Notes: generated from the sequence alone by a model not told the origin. A DNA stretch of 64,000 nt from an uncultured Barnesiella sp. (GCA_944320995.1 CALUJQ010000001.1:1-64000), one strand, 5' to 3'. Positions 8,268-17,739 are shown, numbered from the stretch's first letter. Numbers and translations are program-made.

Positions 8268-10568
8268 TTAATAAATATATTCAACGTCCGATTTCTTGAA
8301 CCGTAGAATGCGGGTATCGTAACTGCTGGCTCCGTTTTTCATCATGTAGAGGTTTCCCATACCTCCGTTCATATACCACCCCTCGCCGGTGGGTGAATAG
8401 ACGCCGAAGAGGATATTGTTATAATGGCCGGAATGCAAGATGCCGGTATCGTTCCACTGGGCGGCAGGACCATACCATACAAGGGGCTCGTACTCCGGGT
8501 AGTCGGGACTCGACAGGGCGATGTATATTATGTTTGATATGGTCATGGAACCTATTGTTATGTCGTTTTTGCGAAGTTGCTGACGTTTTACTTTTGAATG
8601 GCCGTTCCACGGATTCCTTAAAGTGTGAGTTCCGTTGTACATCATCCAAATGTAATCGGTGGCATCGAATAACCGGTTGAACTCTTCCATGGAGGGAAGT
8701 TCGTACCCGTCGGGCGAAAGAGTCGTCGGGGGTAACTTATTGATATGAACTTTTTCTTCTCGTGTGAATCCGTCTAAAACAATCACACTGTCTTTTTCTA
8801 TGACTTTCATGCCTTGCCCGCTATTCCCTTGATAGGCCCAGCCCCAGAGGTTAAAAAAGTCTTCCGGCGCACAAGAGGTCAGGTATTGGAAAACGGTCAT
8901 GTCGGATTGTGCGGCCGGGTCGGACGACGACAATATCTGGTCTTCAAAATCCCTTGAATTCTTGATGGCATTGTATTTGCACCACCACACACCGTGCAAC
9001 CATGTCACAGGTAGGCCATAATTGCGGCGGATTACGGTATACGTTTCTCTGTCGGAATGGTCGTTCGTATTTCGGATTACGAGGGTAGCCGCTTGTTTTC
9101 TCCCATTGGCCGTGGGATCATTGGGACGCCAACCTCCCAATACCCGATATACGTTACTGCCGCTCTCGGTATCGATTTTTATCCAAGGGTCTTCGCCTTC
9201 CTCAAATTCGACTATCATCTCTTTTTCGGGAGGGAGAGTAAAAATTCCGAGTTCATTATCTATATAACGGTTAAAATCGTGGGTATATGTATCTATCCCA
9301 AATTCCAATGCTCCCTCGCTGGTTGTAGGGTTTCCCGTCATACGTATCTGTATATTGTCTTCGGGATAAGAATTATTCAAACCTTTCCGATGAAAATAAA
9401 CCATGAGATCGACGGTTTTCATATTGGGGGAATATAGTTTTTTACGAATTCTGAAAAGATTTATTCCGGATAAAGATTTTGTCGTTTTATTTTTAAATTC
9501 TTCGATAGAGACCGGTTCTACGGTCAACGAGTAATCTGCTACCGGAAAGACTTCCAATTCGCTATTGCTTTTTACAGCAACGATAAAATCGGTTTCCAGA
9601 TGAGGTAATATGAGCATTTTCCCTTCGTTGGCAAGTGTTACATTATATGGTAATTCTGTAAGTGATGAATCTATGATAAGTTGTTCGTCTATACCCGGTT
9701 TCAATGTTGTATCTTCACCGTCTTTCCATTCCTCTACGGTTAATTGTACATCGGCATCTATAACCTCTTTACGAAGGGTTATGGAATAGACCGTGTTGCG
9801 TGATATTCTTTTCGGCAAATTCGTTTCAAGAGAGTATTCTTTGCCGTCTATCGAAGCATTCAACTCTACCTTTAACGCTGTATTATCTTGTTCGTAAATA
9901 TATAGGATTCCGTTTTGGTCCTCATGATAAGGTTGTTCCGGAATAAGCGGAATATCGGTCACAGGACTGTTTTCGGGGGACCTATTCTCGGATTGTGGAA
10001 AAAGATAACCACTCTTTTGTACATTCTTGAATATGATCTCTTTTACTTCGGCCGTCCCGGCCACGGCAATTCTCAAATCGAAACGGGCTGCCACTCTTTT
10101 CAGCGAAACAGGGATTAAATGTGCCGATGTCGCTTGGTTCGTTAGAGATACGACTCCGGTATATGCCATTTCGGCTTTCCCATGAGCCGACTGTATGATG
10201 GTTTCGGCCCACTGTCCTTCGGTGAGACCATGTTCGGGAGATATGAAATCGGGTAAACGGGAGGAATTGGCTACGAGATAAAGATTCCCTTTCAGGACAT
10301 CGAGCGGAAATTCGTATTTGTTTTCGTTGCGCTTGATGCCGGCATATTCTTTTACAAATATCCCTTCGTCAAAAAGGTATGCACTGATATTTTCTATATC
10401 GTTTTCTTGATTATCCTCGATATGATTGTCTGAAAAAAGATGGGATACTTCTGCACAAATTATCTTGCCGGTACTTTCGAAATGGCTCTCTTCATCAAAC
10501 TGGTCGTTACAAGATAAACAGATTAGAAAAGCCGGTATAAAAAACAATTTTGAATATATCTTTTTCAT
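8268..10568 (-). CDS. FimB/Mfa2-family surface lipoprotein with FISUMP-like C-terminal domain
   Basis: The start is set at 10568 (MKKIYSKLFF), because the codons from 10643 add a non-signal segment; the signal peptide ends in the lipobox CLSC. The N-terminal 300 residues follow the FimB/Mfa2 anchor-protein pattern: acidic linker, ISAYLFDEG, LYLVANSS, SLKRVAARFDLRI, and the strand pair ending in VYSITLRKE. A second half begins with YRVLGGWRPNDP and WWCKYN and continues with LSPDGYELPSMEEF, which resembles the FISUMP repeat domain, ending in ILRFKKSDVEYIY. The whole second half is shared with the protein at 11608-13869. It is the last gene of a four-gene operon. A fimbrial tip, anchor or adhesin role is inferred from family; no ligand is known. 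Confidence 0.82.
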   Translation of the reverse strand: MKKIYSKLFFIPAFLICLSCNDQFDEESHFESTGKIICAEVSHLFSDNHIEDNQENDIENISAYLFDEGIFVKEYAGIKRNENKYEFPLDVLKGNLYLVANSSRLPDFISPEHGLTEGQWAETIIQSAHGKAEMAYTGVVSLTNQATSAHLIPVSLKRVAARFDLRIAVAGTAEVKEIIFKNVQKSGYLFPQSENRSPENSPVTDIPLIPEQPYHEDQNGILYIYEQDNTALKVELNASIDGKEYSLETNLPKRISRNTVYSITLRKEVIDADVQLTVEEWKDGEDTTLKPGIDEQLIIDSSLTELPYNVTLANEGKMLILPHLETDFIVAVKSNSELEVFPVADYSLTVEPVSIEEFKNKTTKSLSGINLFRIRKKLYSPNMKTVDLMVYFHRKGLNNSYPEDNIQIRMTGNPTTSEGALEFGIDTYTHDFNRYIDNELGIFTLPPEKEMIVEFEEGEDPWIKIDTESGSNVYRVLGGWRPNDPTANGRKQAATLVIRNTNDHSDRETYTVIRRNYGLPVTWLHGVWWCKYNAIKNSRDFEDQILSSSDPAAQSDMTVFQYLTSCAPEDFFNLWGWAYQGNSGQGMKVIEKDSVIVLDGFTREEKVHINKLPPTTLSPDGYELPSMEEFNRLFDATDYIWMMYNGTHTLRNPWNGHSKVKRQQLRKNDITIGSMTISNIIYIALSSPDYPEYEPLVWYGPAAQWNDTGILHSGHYNNILFGVYSPTGEGWYMNGGMGNLYMMKNGASSYDTRILRFKKSDVEYIY

Positions 10569-10652
10569 AACTTCCATATCTTTTTCTATGTATAACAAGA
10601 TTGTTTCAGCAAGATATTTTAGATTATATCCCATCTCTTGCATTTACGCTTT

Positions 10653-11555
10653 TTAATTTAATACGATCTGAGCTTGGGGTACAAGCTCAGTATCGTTCCC
10701 CTCTTCCCATTCATCAAAAGATACCTCGATGGTGACATCTATAATATCCTTGCGCACTGTTATTGTATAGATAGTATTGCGCTTGATATCTCCATTAAGT
10801 GCTTTTGTCAGGGTATGAGGTTTCCCGTCGATAACTACATCTACACTTATCTCCAGATTCCCTTTTGCCTGTTCATACGCATAAAGTACAGCCGAAGTAT
10901 CTGTGGTAAGGGGTGAATCGAATGAGACGGTCATATCGTTAACGGCGATTCCTTTCGAAGAGAATTCGCTTATGGACGGGAAAAGTGCCCCCGATTGAGC
11001 CGCATTCTTCAATGTAATACGATTTACCGATGCTACGCCGGCGGTTCTTAAATTCAGGTCAAAACGGGCAACACCTCTTTTCAAACTCACTGGGAATACC
11101 GTTTGAGAGTTGCTCATGTCATTGAGACTTAAACTGCCCGAGTAGAAATGTACCGGTGCATCGTTTTTCATTGTCATACATTTCTGCAACCACTCTTCCT
11201 CTGTTATGTTTTGACTTTTCAACTCTTCCAAATTGATTTGCTCCTTGGTATTCGCCAATACATATAATGTCCCGGCGTGTTTCTCGATTTGTATGCCGAA
11301 GCTGCTCTCCGAGGGGATAAGATTGTTATAAATTTGGGTCATTTTCCCGCCTTCAAATATACAAGCCTGTATATCGGTGATGTTATTTTCGTTTTCTACT
11401 ATTTGTCCGATACCTTCATATTTTGTAATCGAGGTTTTTATAATTCTGTTCCCTCCTTCATCGGGCAAGGTGGGCGTGGCTGCATCATCGTTGGTACACG
11501 ACACGAATACGCTTAAAGGCACGAGTGCCGTAAAAAAAAGATTTGTTTTCATCAT
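10653..11555 (-). CDS. FimB/Mfa2-family lipoprotein, short form
   Basis: About 300 residues, starting at the tandem ATGs at 11555/11552 rather than 11576, with a lipobox in VFVSC. It carries the same N-terminal pair of domains as its neighbours (IQACIFEGGKM, LYVLANTKEQ, SLKRGVARFDLNLR, IYTITVRKDIID) and then stops at the point where the larger paralogues continue into the FISUMP-like part. It is thus the minimal anchor-type protein of the cluster, comparable in length to Mfa2/FimB of Porphyromonas. It lies 9 bases upstream (in sense of transcription) of the end of the ORF frame of the next gene and is surely cotranscribed. Confidence 0.82.
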   Translation of the reverse strand: MMKTNLFFTALVPLSVFVSCTNDDAATPTLPDEGGNRIIKTSITKYEGIGQIVENENNITDIQACIFEGGKMTQIYNNLIPSESSFGIQIEKHAGTLYVLANTKEQINLEELKSQNITEEEWLQKCMTMKNDAPVHFYSGSLSLNDMSNSQTVFPVSLKRGVARFDLNLRTAGVASVNRITLKNAAQSGALFPSISEFSSKGIAVNDMTVSFDSPLTTDTSAVLYAYEQAKGNLEISVDVVIDGKPHTLTKALNGDIKRNTIYTITVRKDIIDVTIEVSFDEWEEGNDTELVPQAQIVLN

Positions 11556-11607
11556 TGTGTATTTATTAAAGTACAATATTGATTTATTATGGGTGTTGTT
11601 TTTATCG

Positions 11608-13869
11608 TTAATCGTAGATATATTCTACGGGAGTCTTGATACACCTTATCAGTCTTGTCTTTGTTGAATTATTTGCTGCATATTTAATCCAGTTTTCATT
11701 AGGTTTTATTTGGCTTGCATATCCTTCCATAACCCATGTTTGGCTACTGTTCCCATAAGTTGCGAGGAGCAGGTTCATTTTGGCAATATTCCCATGAACG
11801 GTATCCCATTGGTGCCCCAGACCATTAAGGACATAGTGGGCTCCATCGATTTCAAAGTCGTAGAACGATATAATCCCATAGTTATAATTCAAGAAATTGG
11901 CATCTCTCTCTACAATAGTAATTCTTATATCTTGTCCTTTGCTGTTTTGATACGTTCTTGTACCTACTCCTCCAAGGTTGAAATTTCCATTTTTAGAAAA
12001 GAAGAGGTAATCTTCGTAGTCGGGAATTTGGTATCCGTCCGGGGCCATCTCCGTTGGAGGCAACAATCCGAAGTTTTGTGCTTGCGAGCTCATTCCTTCA
12101 TGATAAAATGCCGATCCGTCATGCCTTAGCGGCAGGCCTTGTTTGTTCCCGCCTTGATATTGGTTGCCTAATAGTTTTAGGAGATCATCGTCAGATACGG
12201 AAGCCAGATAAGCGAGCAGGTCTTGATGGGAGACCGGGTCGTTGGGGATTGTTACCTGATCTTCAAAAGATTTTACATTTCCGCGCAAATTGTATTTACA
12301 CCACCATGTTTCTCCGATTTTCACAACGGGTAATCCCCAGTTTATCCTCCGTACAATATAAGTTTCTTTATTGCTTCCATCTATGTCCGAGATAATGATT
12401 CTGCTTTCTTGAACCCTCCCGTCGGCTTTTGGGTCATTGGGTTTCCACCCTCCGAGAATCCTATATGTTTTGCCCGATACTTTTGTCAGGGAATCCGATT
12501 CGGTGTCTGTTTCCGACGCTTGCAGCCATGCCGATTCATCGGCTTCGAATTCTACACGGAGCATCTTATTTGACGGCAAATGGATTATTCCCAATTCGCC
12601 TTCAATGTATCGGTTGAAATCGCATATGGCATCTTCGTCAAAATGAATAGCCCCTTCTACTTTTATCGGACTGGCATCGATAATGAGGACAACTCTTCCT
12701 AAATTTGTTGATGCGTTATCGTAAATATCTAAATGAATTCTTTCGGATATTCTGCCGGGCATACGCAAATTGCTGCGGATAGAGACCTCGGCTATTTTTT
12801 CTAACGAAGCCCGTCCTTTGGCTGGATTCCGGGATATTTCTACTCCCGGGACTACGCCGTCGATAGAGACTGTGGCATCGGCTTCGGCCATAAGAGCCAG
12901 CATGAAATCACTTCCATAGTAAGGGATGAAGACCGTGTCTCTTGTTTCGTTAACTCTGACTCCTTCGGAGAGAATAGAATTGTCCACATCGACAAACCCT
13001 TTGAGCGATGGTCTCGATTCGGCCGATGCTCCTGTTTCCCAGCCTTCTGACTCGATGACCAGTTGCATATCGGCGCCTTTCCCCTCTATTTTTAGGGTAT
13101 ATATTTCATTCCTTCGGATAACTGGCGGCAATTTCGCTTTGAGCAGATGCAGCCCTCCTCCGAATTTAATGGTAACTTCAACAAAAAGAGAATTGTTGGT
13201 CTGCTCTGTAATATACAAAAGCGTTTTGCTCGTATTTTCGATAGGAGAATCGGCATAATCTTTTGTAAAATCAAATTTCGAGGCCGATATAGAGGTCTCT
13301 ACATGCTCTCGGGGTAGAGCATAGCCTTTATCGGCCAAATTACGAATGATTACTTTTTGAACCTGTACCCCTTTTTCAAGGGACTCGATATCGACTCTTG
13401 CCATGCTTCGTGCCATCGGGACGACTGCCGAAGTCGATTCTCCGAGTTCGGTTTTGCCTGTCATCAGTAAACCGTCTCCTGTCATTTCCTCTATACCCCC
13501 TTCGATAGAAAGAAAATCTTCTAATGACGAGTCTCCGGGAATGAGCGTTTCGAGTCCCTTCAATAGTTTTGAATTACTCAATATGTATAGTGTGCCAGAA
13601 AAAGAGGTAGGCGAAAAAGTATATAGATTGGCAACTTCTGCCTGCGTGGGAATGATTGCTTCTTCGAGTATGCCATTTACAAAGCGATAACCTGTTACGT
13701 GGGTGATAATGGATTCACTTCCCATGCCAGATAAATTATCAGACGACAACCTTACGGTTATCATTTTAGCATTTCCCGGCTCCAACAGATTAGGATTTTC
13801 TGTACAGCCCATTATCCCTAAAAACAGGGAAATAAATATCGGAGTGTATTTAAAAATTTTTGTATTCAT
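11608..13869 (-). CDS. FimB/Mfa2-family surface lipoprotein with FISUMP-like C-terminal domain
   Basis: A 753-residue lipoprotein (lipobox IMGC at about residue 22). The N-terminal domain shows the family marks VTGYRFVNGIL, LYILSNSKL, MARSMARVDIES and a strand ending in IYTLKIEGK. The C-terminal half has GKTYRILGGWKPNDP, a WWCKYNLRGN segment resembling the FISUMP start, MAPDGYQIPDYEDY, and the ending LIRCIKTPVEYIYD. These elements match, in order, those of the protein at 8268-10568, so the two are paralogues produced by duplication within the operon. It lies 18 bases behind the metzincin gene. Cell-surface exposure is likely; whether it is polymerised into a pilus cannot be told. Confidence 0.82.
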   Translation of the reverse strand: MNTKIFKYTPIFISLFLGIMGCTENPNLLEPGNAKMITVRLSSDNLSGMGSESIITHVTGYRFVNGILEEAIIPTQAEVANLYTFSPTSFSGTLYILSNSKLLKGLETLIPGDSSLEDFLSIEGGIEEMTGDGLLMTGKTELGESTSAVVPMARSMARVDIESLEKGVQVQKVIIRNLADKGYALPREHVETSISASKFDFTKDYADSPIENTSKTLLYITEQTNNSLFVEVTIKFGGGLHLLKAKLPPVIRRNEIYTLKIEGKGADMQLVIESEGWETGASAESRPSLKGFVDVDNSILSEGVRVNETRDTVFIPYYGSDFMLALMAEADATVSIDGVVPGVEISRNPAKGRASLEKIAEVSIRSNLRMPGRISERIHLDIYDNASTNLGRVVLIIDASPIKVEGAIHFDEDAICDFNRYIEGELGIIHLPSNKMLRVEFEADESAWLQASETDTESDSLTKVSGKTYRILGGWKPNDPKADGRVQESRIIISDIDGSNKETYIVRRINWGLPVVKIGETWWCKYNLRGNVKSFEDQVTIPNDPVSHQDLLAYLASVSDDDLLKLLGNQYQGGNKQGLPLRHDGSAFYHEGMSSQAQNFGLLPPTEMAPDGYQIPDYEDYLFFSKNGNFNLGGVGTRTYQNSKGQDIRITIVERDANFLNYNYGIISFYDFEIDGAHYVLNGLGHQWDTVHGNIAKMNLLLATYGNSSQTWVMEGYASQIKPNENWIKYAANNSTKTRLIRCIKTPVEYIYD

Positions 13870-13887
13870 TTTATATCAAAATGGTTA

Positions 13888-15795
13888 CTAATATAGATTC
13901 GGATTTTTGCTACTATTGAGGTAACTCGATGAGTTTATAGGCATATCATTCAGATGCTCCACATAGAAATAGTTCATAAGTTCCTGTGCCCATGGGCCGT
14001 ATGTAAACGAGCTGCTATGGCTGTATCCCATCACATGTCCGAGTTCATGAAACATGACCTCACAGGCATAAGTATTTGTATAGTGGCTCAACCATCCATG
14101 TTGGTATGCTCCGAAAGCCGATCCTCCCCCCAGTCCGATAACACCGTTTCCCGGATATACCAGTCCGACATTCAGTGTCCGTTCTTGTCTCATCTGCCGT
14201 AATACGACATCGGGCGTTACTTTATCATTTACACCTCCATTGCCATACAATCGGTCTTCGTTGGCCCTCAGTATTTCTTCATGCTCGGGCATGTCGATCA
14301 TATAGGTAAAATTCAAGAAAAAAGCAACGACTTCGCGGCAGTGTACGGGCCTGATTCCCATCCAGTTCCCGACGGGACCTCCATCGGGCTTAGTGGGGTC
14401 TCCATCATAAAGATGGAATCGTATATTCCAACCGTGTATGATGGCCTTTAATTTTTCAAAGTATGGGTCATCTGATTCTATCTTAAATTCAATCCCTTGA
14501 AAACCATCTGCGGGCATCATGGGTATCTTAACAATTTTACCCGATTCAGATCTGTAATACAAGTCGTTTTTTATCAATGGAAATTCTTCGTAGAAATCGG
14601 CAAAAGCCGGAATGCTGTCGAAATATGCTAAATCTACATATTCATCTCCGACAGAAGGAATACGAGCCTTTACAAGGACATTGCTAAGACTCCGCGGAGA
14701 GTAAAACCGGGCATGAAATAACCCCTCATTAGTTATAGAGAGTTGCAATGGCCGGGACGTGTTAAAATTACGAAGCGCCTTATCGGTATATATGGTATGT
14801 GGTTCATCGTCTTGCAGAATGAGGCCATGTTGCCCTTCTGCATACGCACGATGGGTAATAAACATGGTTCCCATTTCATCGTCCGGATGCACGACATTTA
14901 TTTCAATCCGACCGATGTGATTTCCCACAACAGAGTCTAAATCAAAAGTATATGAGCGCTTTACCGTATTCCCCCGATAATCTCGTGTAAATAGAGTTGC
15001 ATCTCCTTTCACCGCCTCCCCCTCGATTGTTGGCATAAATAAATACTCTGTATATTCAGACATATCCAGAATCTTCATCGCACCGTTACTTTCTCCGGAG
15101 AATATGCCCTCTCCCGACAATTGGGTATAAAATTTACTATTTGCATTTAATGCGACCGTGTTTGCTATGACAGCCGTTTTGACGTATGGATTATTGTAGG
15201 AAAAGACGAAGCTCACTTTACCCACAATTCGGCATTGTACTATCCTTTCAGCGATTTCGGTTACTAATTCATACCCGTCAGAAGAGAAAACTTTTCTTAC
15301 GGTGAAAGGAGTTGCCGAATAGAAATATTCACATTCCAAAGGCTTGGCCAAGTCTTCGGGAAATGAAAGCCATACTTCCGATATGTGGTTAATGCGGTTT
15401 ATCGTGGCTTTATCGGCTGTCATGTCGCCTTTCATTCCAAGAATAAGAATCTGGTAAGAACCTTCGTGCAATCCTTCCAAACGCATATTTGAAGTGTTCT
15501 TGTCATATACACCTTTGATACCGTCTACTTTATTCCCGGATTCATCTACGACAACAAACTCTACCTGGTCATAATTCGATAGGATTTGCCTTGTCCCTTT
15601 GTCGGAGGACGACAATGCTTGGCGGTTTTCGGCTAAATTTCCTATCGGTTGCACCTCGGTATATTCTTCATGTACCAACAGAAACGAAAAATTGCCGAAC
15701 GCGTTTCCAGAAGAAACGGAATCTAAATAATCTTCTTTTACACAAGCAGGAAGAAGAATTATACATAGCAAAAAGATGTAAATTATATTTCTCAT
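13888..15795 (-). CDS. surface lipoprotein with C-terminal metzincin-type zinc protease
   Basis: A 635-residue protein with a signal peptide and lipobox (LLPAC, about residue 18). Residues about 30-340 form the two beta domains seen in FimB/Mfa2-like proteins (YDQVEFVVVDESGNKV, GSYQILILGMKG, then a RIVGKVSFVFSY segment). The C-terminal part contains HELGHVMGYSH at 583-593, a complete HExxHxxGxxH zinc site of the metzincin clan, and a Met 15 residues later (QELMNYF) that could be the Met-turn. The combination of a fimbrial-type lipoprotein with an active-looking metzincin is unusual. It is the first gene of the four-gene operon. It could process the fimbrial partners or attack host or neighbour proteins; the sequence does not decide. 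The family is likely near the M10/M12 type, but I cannot name it. Confidence 0.8.
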   Translation of the reverse strand: MRNIIYIFLLCIILLPACVKEDYLDSVSSGNAFGNFSFLLVHEEYTEVQPIGNLAENRQALSSSDKGTRQILSNYDQVEFVVVDESGNKVDGIKGVYDKNTSNMRLEGLHEGSYQILILGMKGDMTADKATINRINHISEVWLSFPEDLAKPLECEYFYSATPFTVRKVFSSDGYELVTEIAERIVQCRIVGKVSFVFSYNNPYVKTAVIANTVALNANSKFYTQLSGEGIFSGESNGAMKILDMSEYTEYLFMPTIEGEAVKGDATLFTRDYRGNTVKRSYTFDLDSVVGNHIGRIEINVVHPDDEMGTMFITHRAYAEGQHGLILQDDEPHTIYTDKALRNFNTSRPLQLSITNEGLFHARFYSPRSLSNVLVKARIPSVGDEYVDLAYFDSIPAFADFYEEFPLIKNDLYYRSESGKIVKIPMMPADGFQGIEFKIESDDPYFEKLKAIIHGWNIRFHLYDGDPTKPDGGPVGNWMGIRPVHCREVVAFFLNFTYMIDMPEHEEILRANEDRLYGNGGVNDKVTPDVVLRQMRQERTLNVGLVYPGNGVIGLGGGSAFGAYQHGWLSHYTNTYACEVMFHELGHVMGYSHSSSFTYGPWAQELMNYFYVEHLNDMPINSSSYLNSSKNPNLY

Positions 15796-15967
15796 TTTGA
15801 TAGACGTTTTCTTATCCTATGTTTATATCGACCTATTTTTAGTAAAAAAAAGAGATTAAACAGAACAAAAAGGGTAATTTTGGTTTTAATATGTCGGGGC
15901 GACGTTACCTATTGAAATACCAAGGAGCTTTGTCCCCGAAGAATTGTTTAAATCTTTTTGACCGCTG

Positions 15968-15975
15968 CAAAAGTA
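15968..15975 (-). promoter_or_regulatory. -7 box of the fimbrial/metzincin operon
   Basis: Reading the minus strand, TACTTTTG is a perfect TAnnTTTG box. No TTG lies at the normal 19-21 base distance (the nearest is 26 bases away, inside the palindrome at 15998-16011), which fits a promoter that depends on an activator. A start near 15963 would leave a leader of about 168 bases before the metzincin gene. Confidence 0.55.
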
Positions 15976-15997
15976 TCGGATTGTATTGTCATAATCG

Positions 15998-16011
15998 GTA
16001 ACAATTGTTAC
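15998..16011. promoter_or_regulatory. perfect palindrome GTAACAATTGTTAC, probable Crp/Fnr operator
   Basis: This 14-bp perfect palindrome lies 45 bases upstream of the Crp/Fnr gene and is centred about 41.5 bases before the inferred start of the divergent operon. That is the class II activator position for Crp/Fnr proteins. The assignment to the regulator at 16057 is inference from form and place. Confidence 0.6.
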
Positions 16012-16056
16012 ACAGGGGAAAAATCGATGAAATATTGAATTATATGACCAGCGACA

Positions 16057-16668
16057 ATGAATAATGATATTTATGAAATGCCTTTATTTAAAGGCGGGAA
16101 TAAGGATATTATCGAAAAAATCATGCATGATTTTCCCAGCAGGTATGTCCATTATAAAAAAGGAGATACCATTGCCATGCAAGGGAATGTGTGCCGTTCG
16201 CTATATATTCTATGCGAGGGTAGTGTGTATGCAAAAATGATCAGTGAAGAAGGGAAGGAATTTACATTAGACACACTGTCGGCTCCCGACGTATTGGCAT
16301 CGTCTTTCATATTCAGTTCCGAAGGCATATTCCCTATTACCATATTGGCTAATAGTAATTGTAGTCTCTGGATTGTAAACAGGGAGAGCATATTGAGAAT
16401 CATAGAAGAAGATTCCCTTGTCTTGCGAAACTATCTGACGGTTATATCCGATCACAGTATGTTCCTAAGCAAAAGGTTGAACGAATTTGCCTTACAAACA
16501 CTTTCGTCGAGAATTATAAGTTACATCGAACAAAACGGGGGCATACAGAATCTTCAAGAGGCCGCTTTTATTCTTGGGGTTGCCCGTCCGTCCCTTTCGA
16601 GAGCCATACTGCAACTTGTCGATCAAGGTATTCTTAAAAAAGAGAACAAAGGATATATATTTTCTTAA
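16057..16668 (+). CDS. Crp/Fnr-family transcriptional regulator
   Basis: A 203-residue regulator with a cyclic-nucleotide-type beta-roll (about 25-115, with YKKGDTIAMQGN and LYILCEGSVYAKM), a dimerisation helix, and a C-terminal winged helix (about 150-203). The recognition region reads EAAFILGVARPSLSRAILQLVDQGILKK. No Cys cluster for an iron-sulfur centre is seen at the N terminus, so it is not an oxygen-sensing Fnr of the classical type. It is divergent from the four-gene fimbrial/metzincin operon and shares a 389-bp... shorter regulatory gap with it (15796-16056) that holds a perfect palindrome and a -7 box. It is the natural candidate to switch on that operon and control itself. Confidence 0.9.
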   Translation: MNNDIYEMPLFKGGNKDIIEKIMHDFPSRYVHYKKGDTIAMQGNVCRSLYILCEGSVYAKMISEEGKEFTLDTLSAPDVLASSFIFSSEGIFPITILANSNCSLWIVNRESILRIIEEDSLVLRNYLTVISDHSMFLSKRLNEFALQTLSSRIISYIEQNGGIQNLQEAAFILGVARPSLSRAILQLVDQGILKKENKGYIFS

Positions 16669-16818
16669 GGTATAGCGTCTTACGATGTTTAGGAACGGGT
16701 AATATTTATATATTATCCTCTATCAACATACTCCATTTAGCACCTTTTACATCAACCGCTTCGGTGGTTAAGATAAGTAGGCAAAGTTATAAATCGGGGA
16801 GGATATGATATGGCGTAG

Positions 16819-16840
16819 CCCTGCTTCAAGCAGGGTTTGA
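16819..16840. terminator. hairpin between convergent regulator genes
   Basis: CCCTGC (16819-16824), a five-base loop, GCAGGG (16830-16835), followed by TTT. It lies just past the end of the AraC gene (ends 16845 on the minus strand) and 150 bases past the Crp/Fnr stop, so it can serve the plus-strand gene and perhaps both. Confidence 0.55.
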
Positions 16841-16844
16841 CGGG

Positions 16845-17714
16845 TCAATATTTAATCATGATTTTTTGAATTGACTCTCTGTATTCCGAGGGCGTTTTCC
16901 CCCGATTTTTTTTAAAGATGCGATTGAAGTTCGATATATTGTTGAATCCGCATAAGAATGCTATTTCACTAATGGAGTTTGTCGTTTCGAATAACATTTT
17001 AGTAGCGTTGCTTATGCGTATGTCGTTGATATAATCGATAATGTTTCGGTTGGTCCTTTTTTTAAAGAAGTGGCTGAGGGCCGAGTCGCTCATGGATACC
17101 AGTTCGGCTATGTCGCATAGCTTGATGGGATTCATATAGTTATTGTTTATGTATTCATTGATTTTCGCGATTCGGCGACTTTTCGAATCTCGTAAAATAC
17201 TGTCGTTGTCGAATGTCCCGCTGGCGAGGATTCGTTGGCGAGGATTCGTCGAAAGGTCATAGAGCAGGGCGAAAAATTCAAGACAAACATTGAAGCCCGT
17301 CATCTGGGTCATGGCGATTATTCTTTTGACAATATTGGAGTCTTTATTTTCGGTGAACTGGATACCTCGTTTCGATTTTTCCAGCATTTCTTTTATTGAA
17401 GAGAACATGCGTTTTTGAAGAATGGGGAAGGAGAGGAGTTGTTCATGGAATTGTATGGTGATAACGTGATTGCTTTCAATATTATTCCCTTCCCATTTGT
17501 GCGGGACATTAGGCCCTGTGAGGACTAAGTCCACCTCTTCGAATGGCTCGATAGAATCGCCAACGATACGTCTGCCGAAATCTTTCAAAACCAAGTTTAA
17601 CTCAAAATCGGAGTGGAAATGTATGGGGTAGTCGAAATCGGCTTTGGGGTGGTTGAGTATAATGAAAAGGTCGTCTTCATTGATAGGGGTGATTTCGTGC
17701 TGTATATTTTTCAT
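16845..17714 (-). CDS. AraC-family regulator of the glycan locus
   Basis: A 289-residue regulator with an N-terminal cupin (about 20-110; YPIHFHSDFELNLVLKDFG, then GPNVPHKWEG) and a C-terminal pair of AraC-type helix-turn-helix motifs (about 190-285). The second reads SISEIAFLCGFNNISNFNRIFKKNRGKTPSEYR, quoted here only for its key parts: the GF and NFNRxFKKxxGxTPSxYR signature. It is divergent from the GH130-symporter-SusCD operon, sharing an AT-rich gap with back-to-back promoters. The sensed molecule is probably a sugar bound in the cupin. It is a soluble regulator, not one of the membrane hybrid sensors that govern many Bacteroides loci, so it should respond to a cytoplasmic sugar delivered by the symporter. 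Confidence 0.92.
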   Translation of the reverse strand: MKNIQHEITPINEDDLFIILNHPKADFDYPIHFHSDFELNLVLKDFGRRIVGDSIEPFEEVDLVLTGPNVPHKWEGNNIESNHVITIQFHEQLLSFPILQKRMFSSIKEMLEKSKRGIQFTENKDSNIVKRIIAMTQMTGFNVCLEFFALLYDLSTNPRQRILASGTFDNDSILRDSKSRRIAKINEYINNNYMNPIKLCDIAELVSMSDSALSHFFKKRTNRNIIDYINDIRISNATKMLFETTNSISEIAFLCGFNNISNFNRIFKKNRGKTPSEYRESIQKIMIKY

Positions 17715-17739
17715 AATCGAAGCAATTAAATATTTAGTA

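Noticed and set aside
8093-8299. Short plus-strand open frame after the terminator at 8065
   Set aside because: It has a composition without protein character and runs into the end of the convergent gene; there is no start site support.
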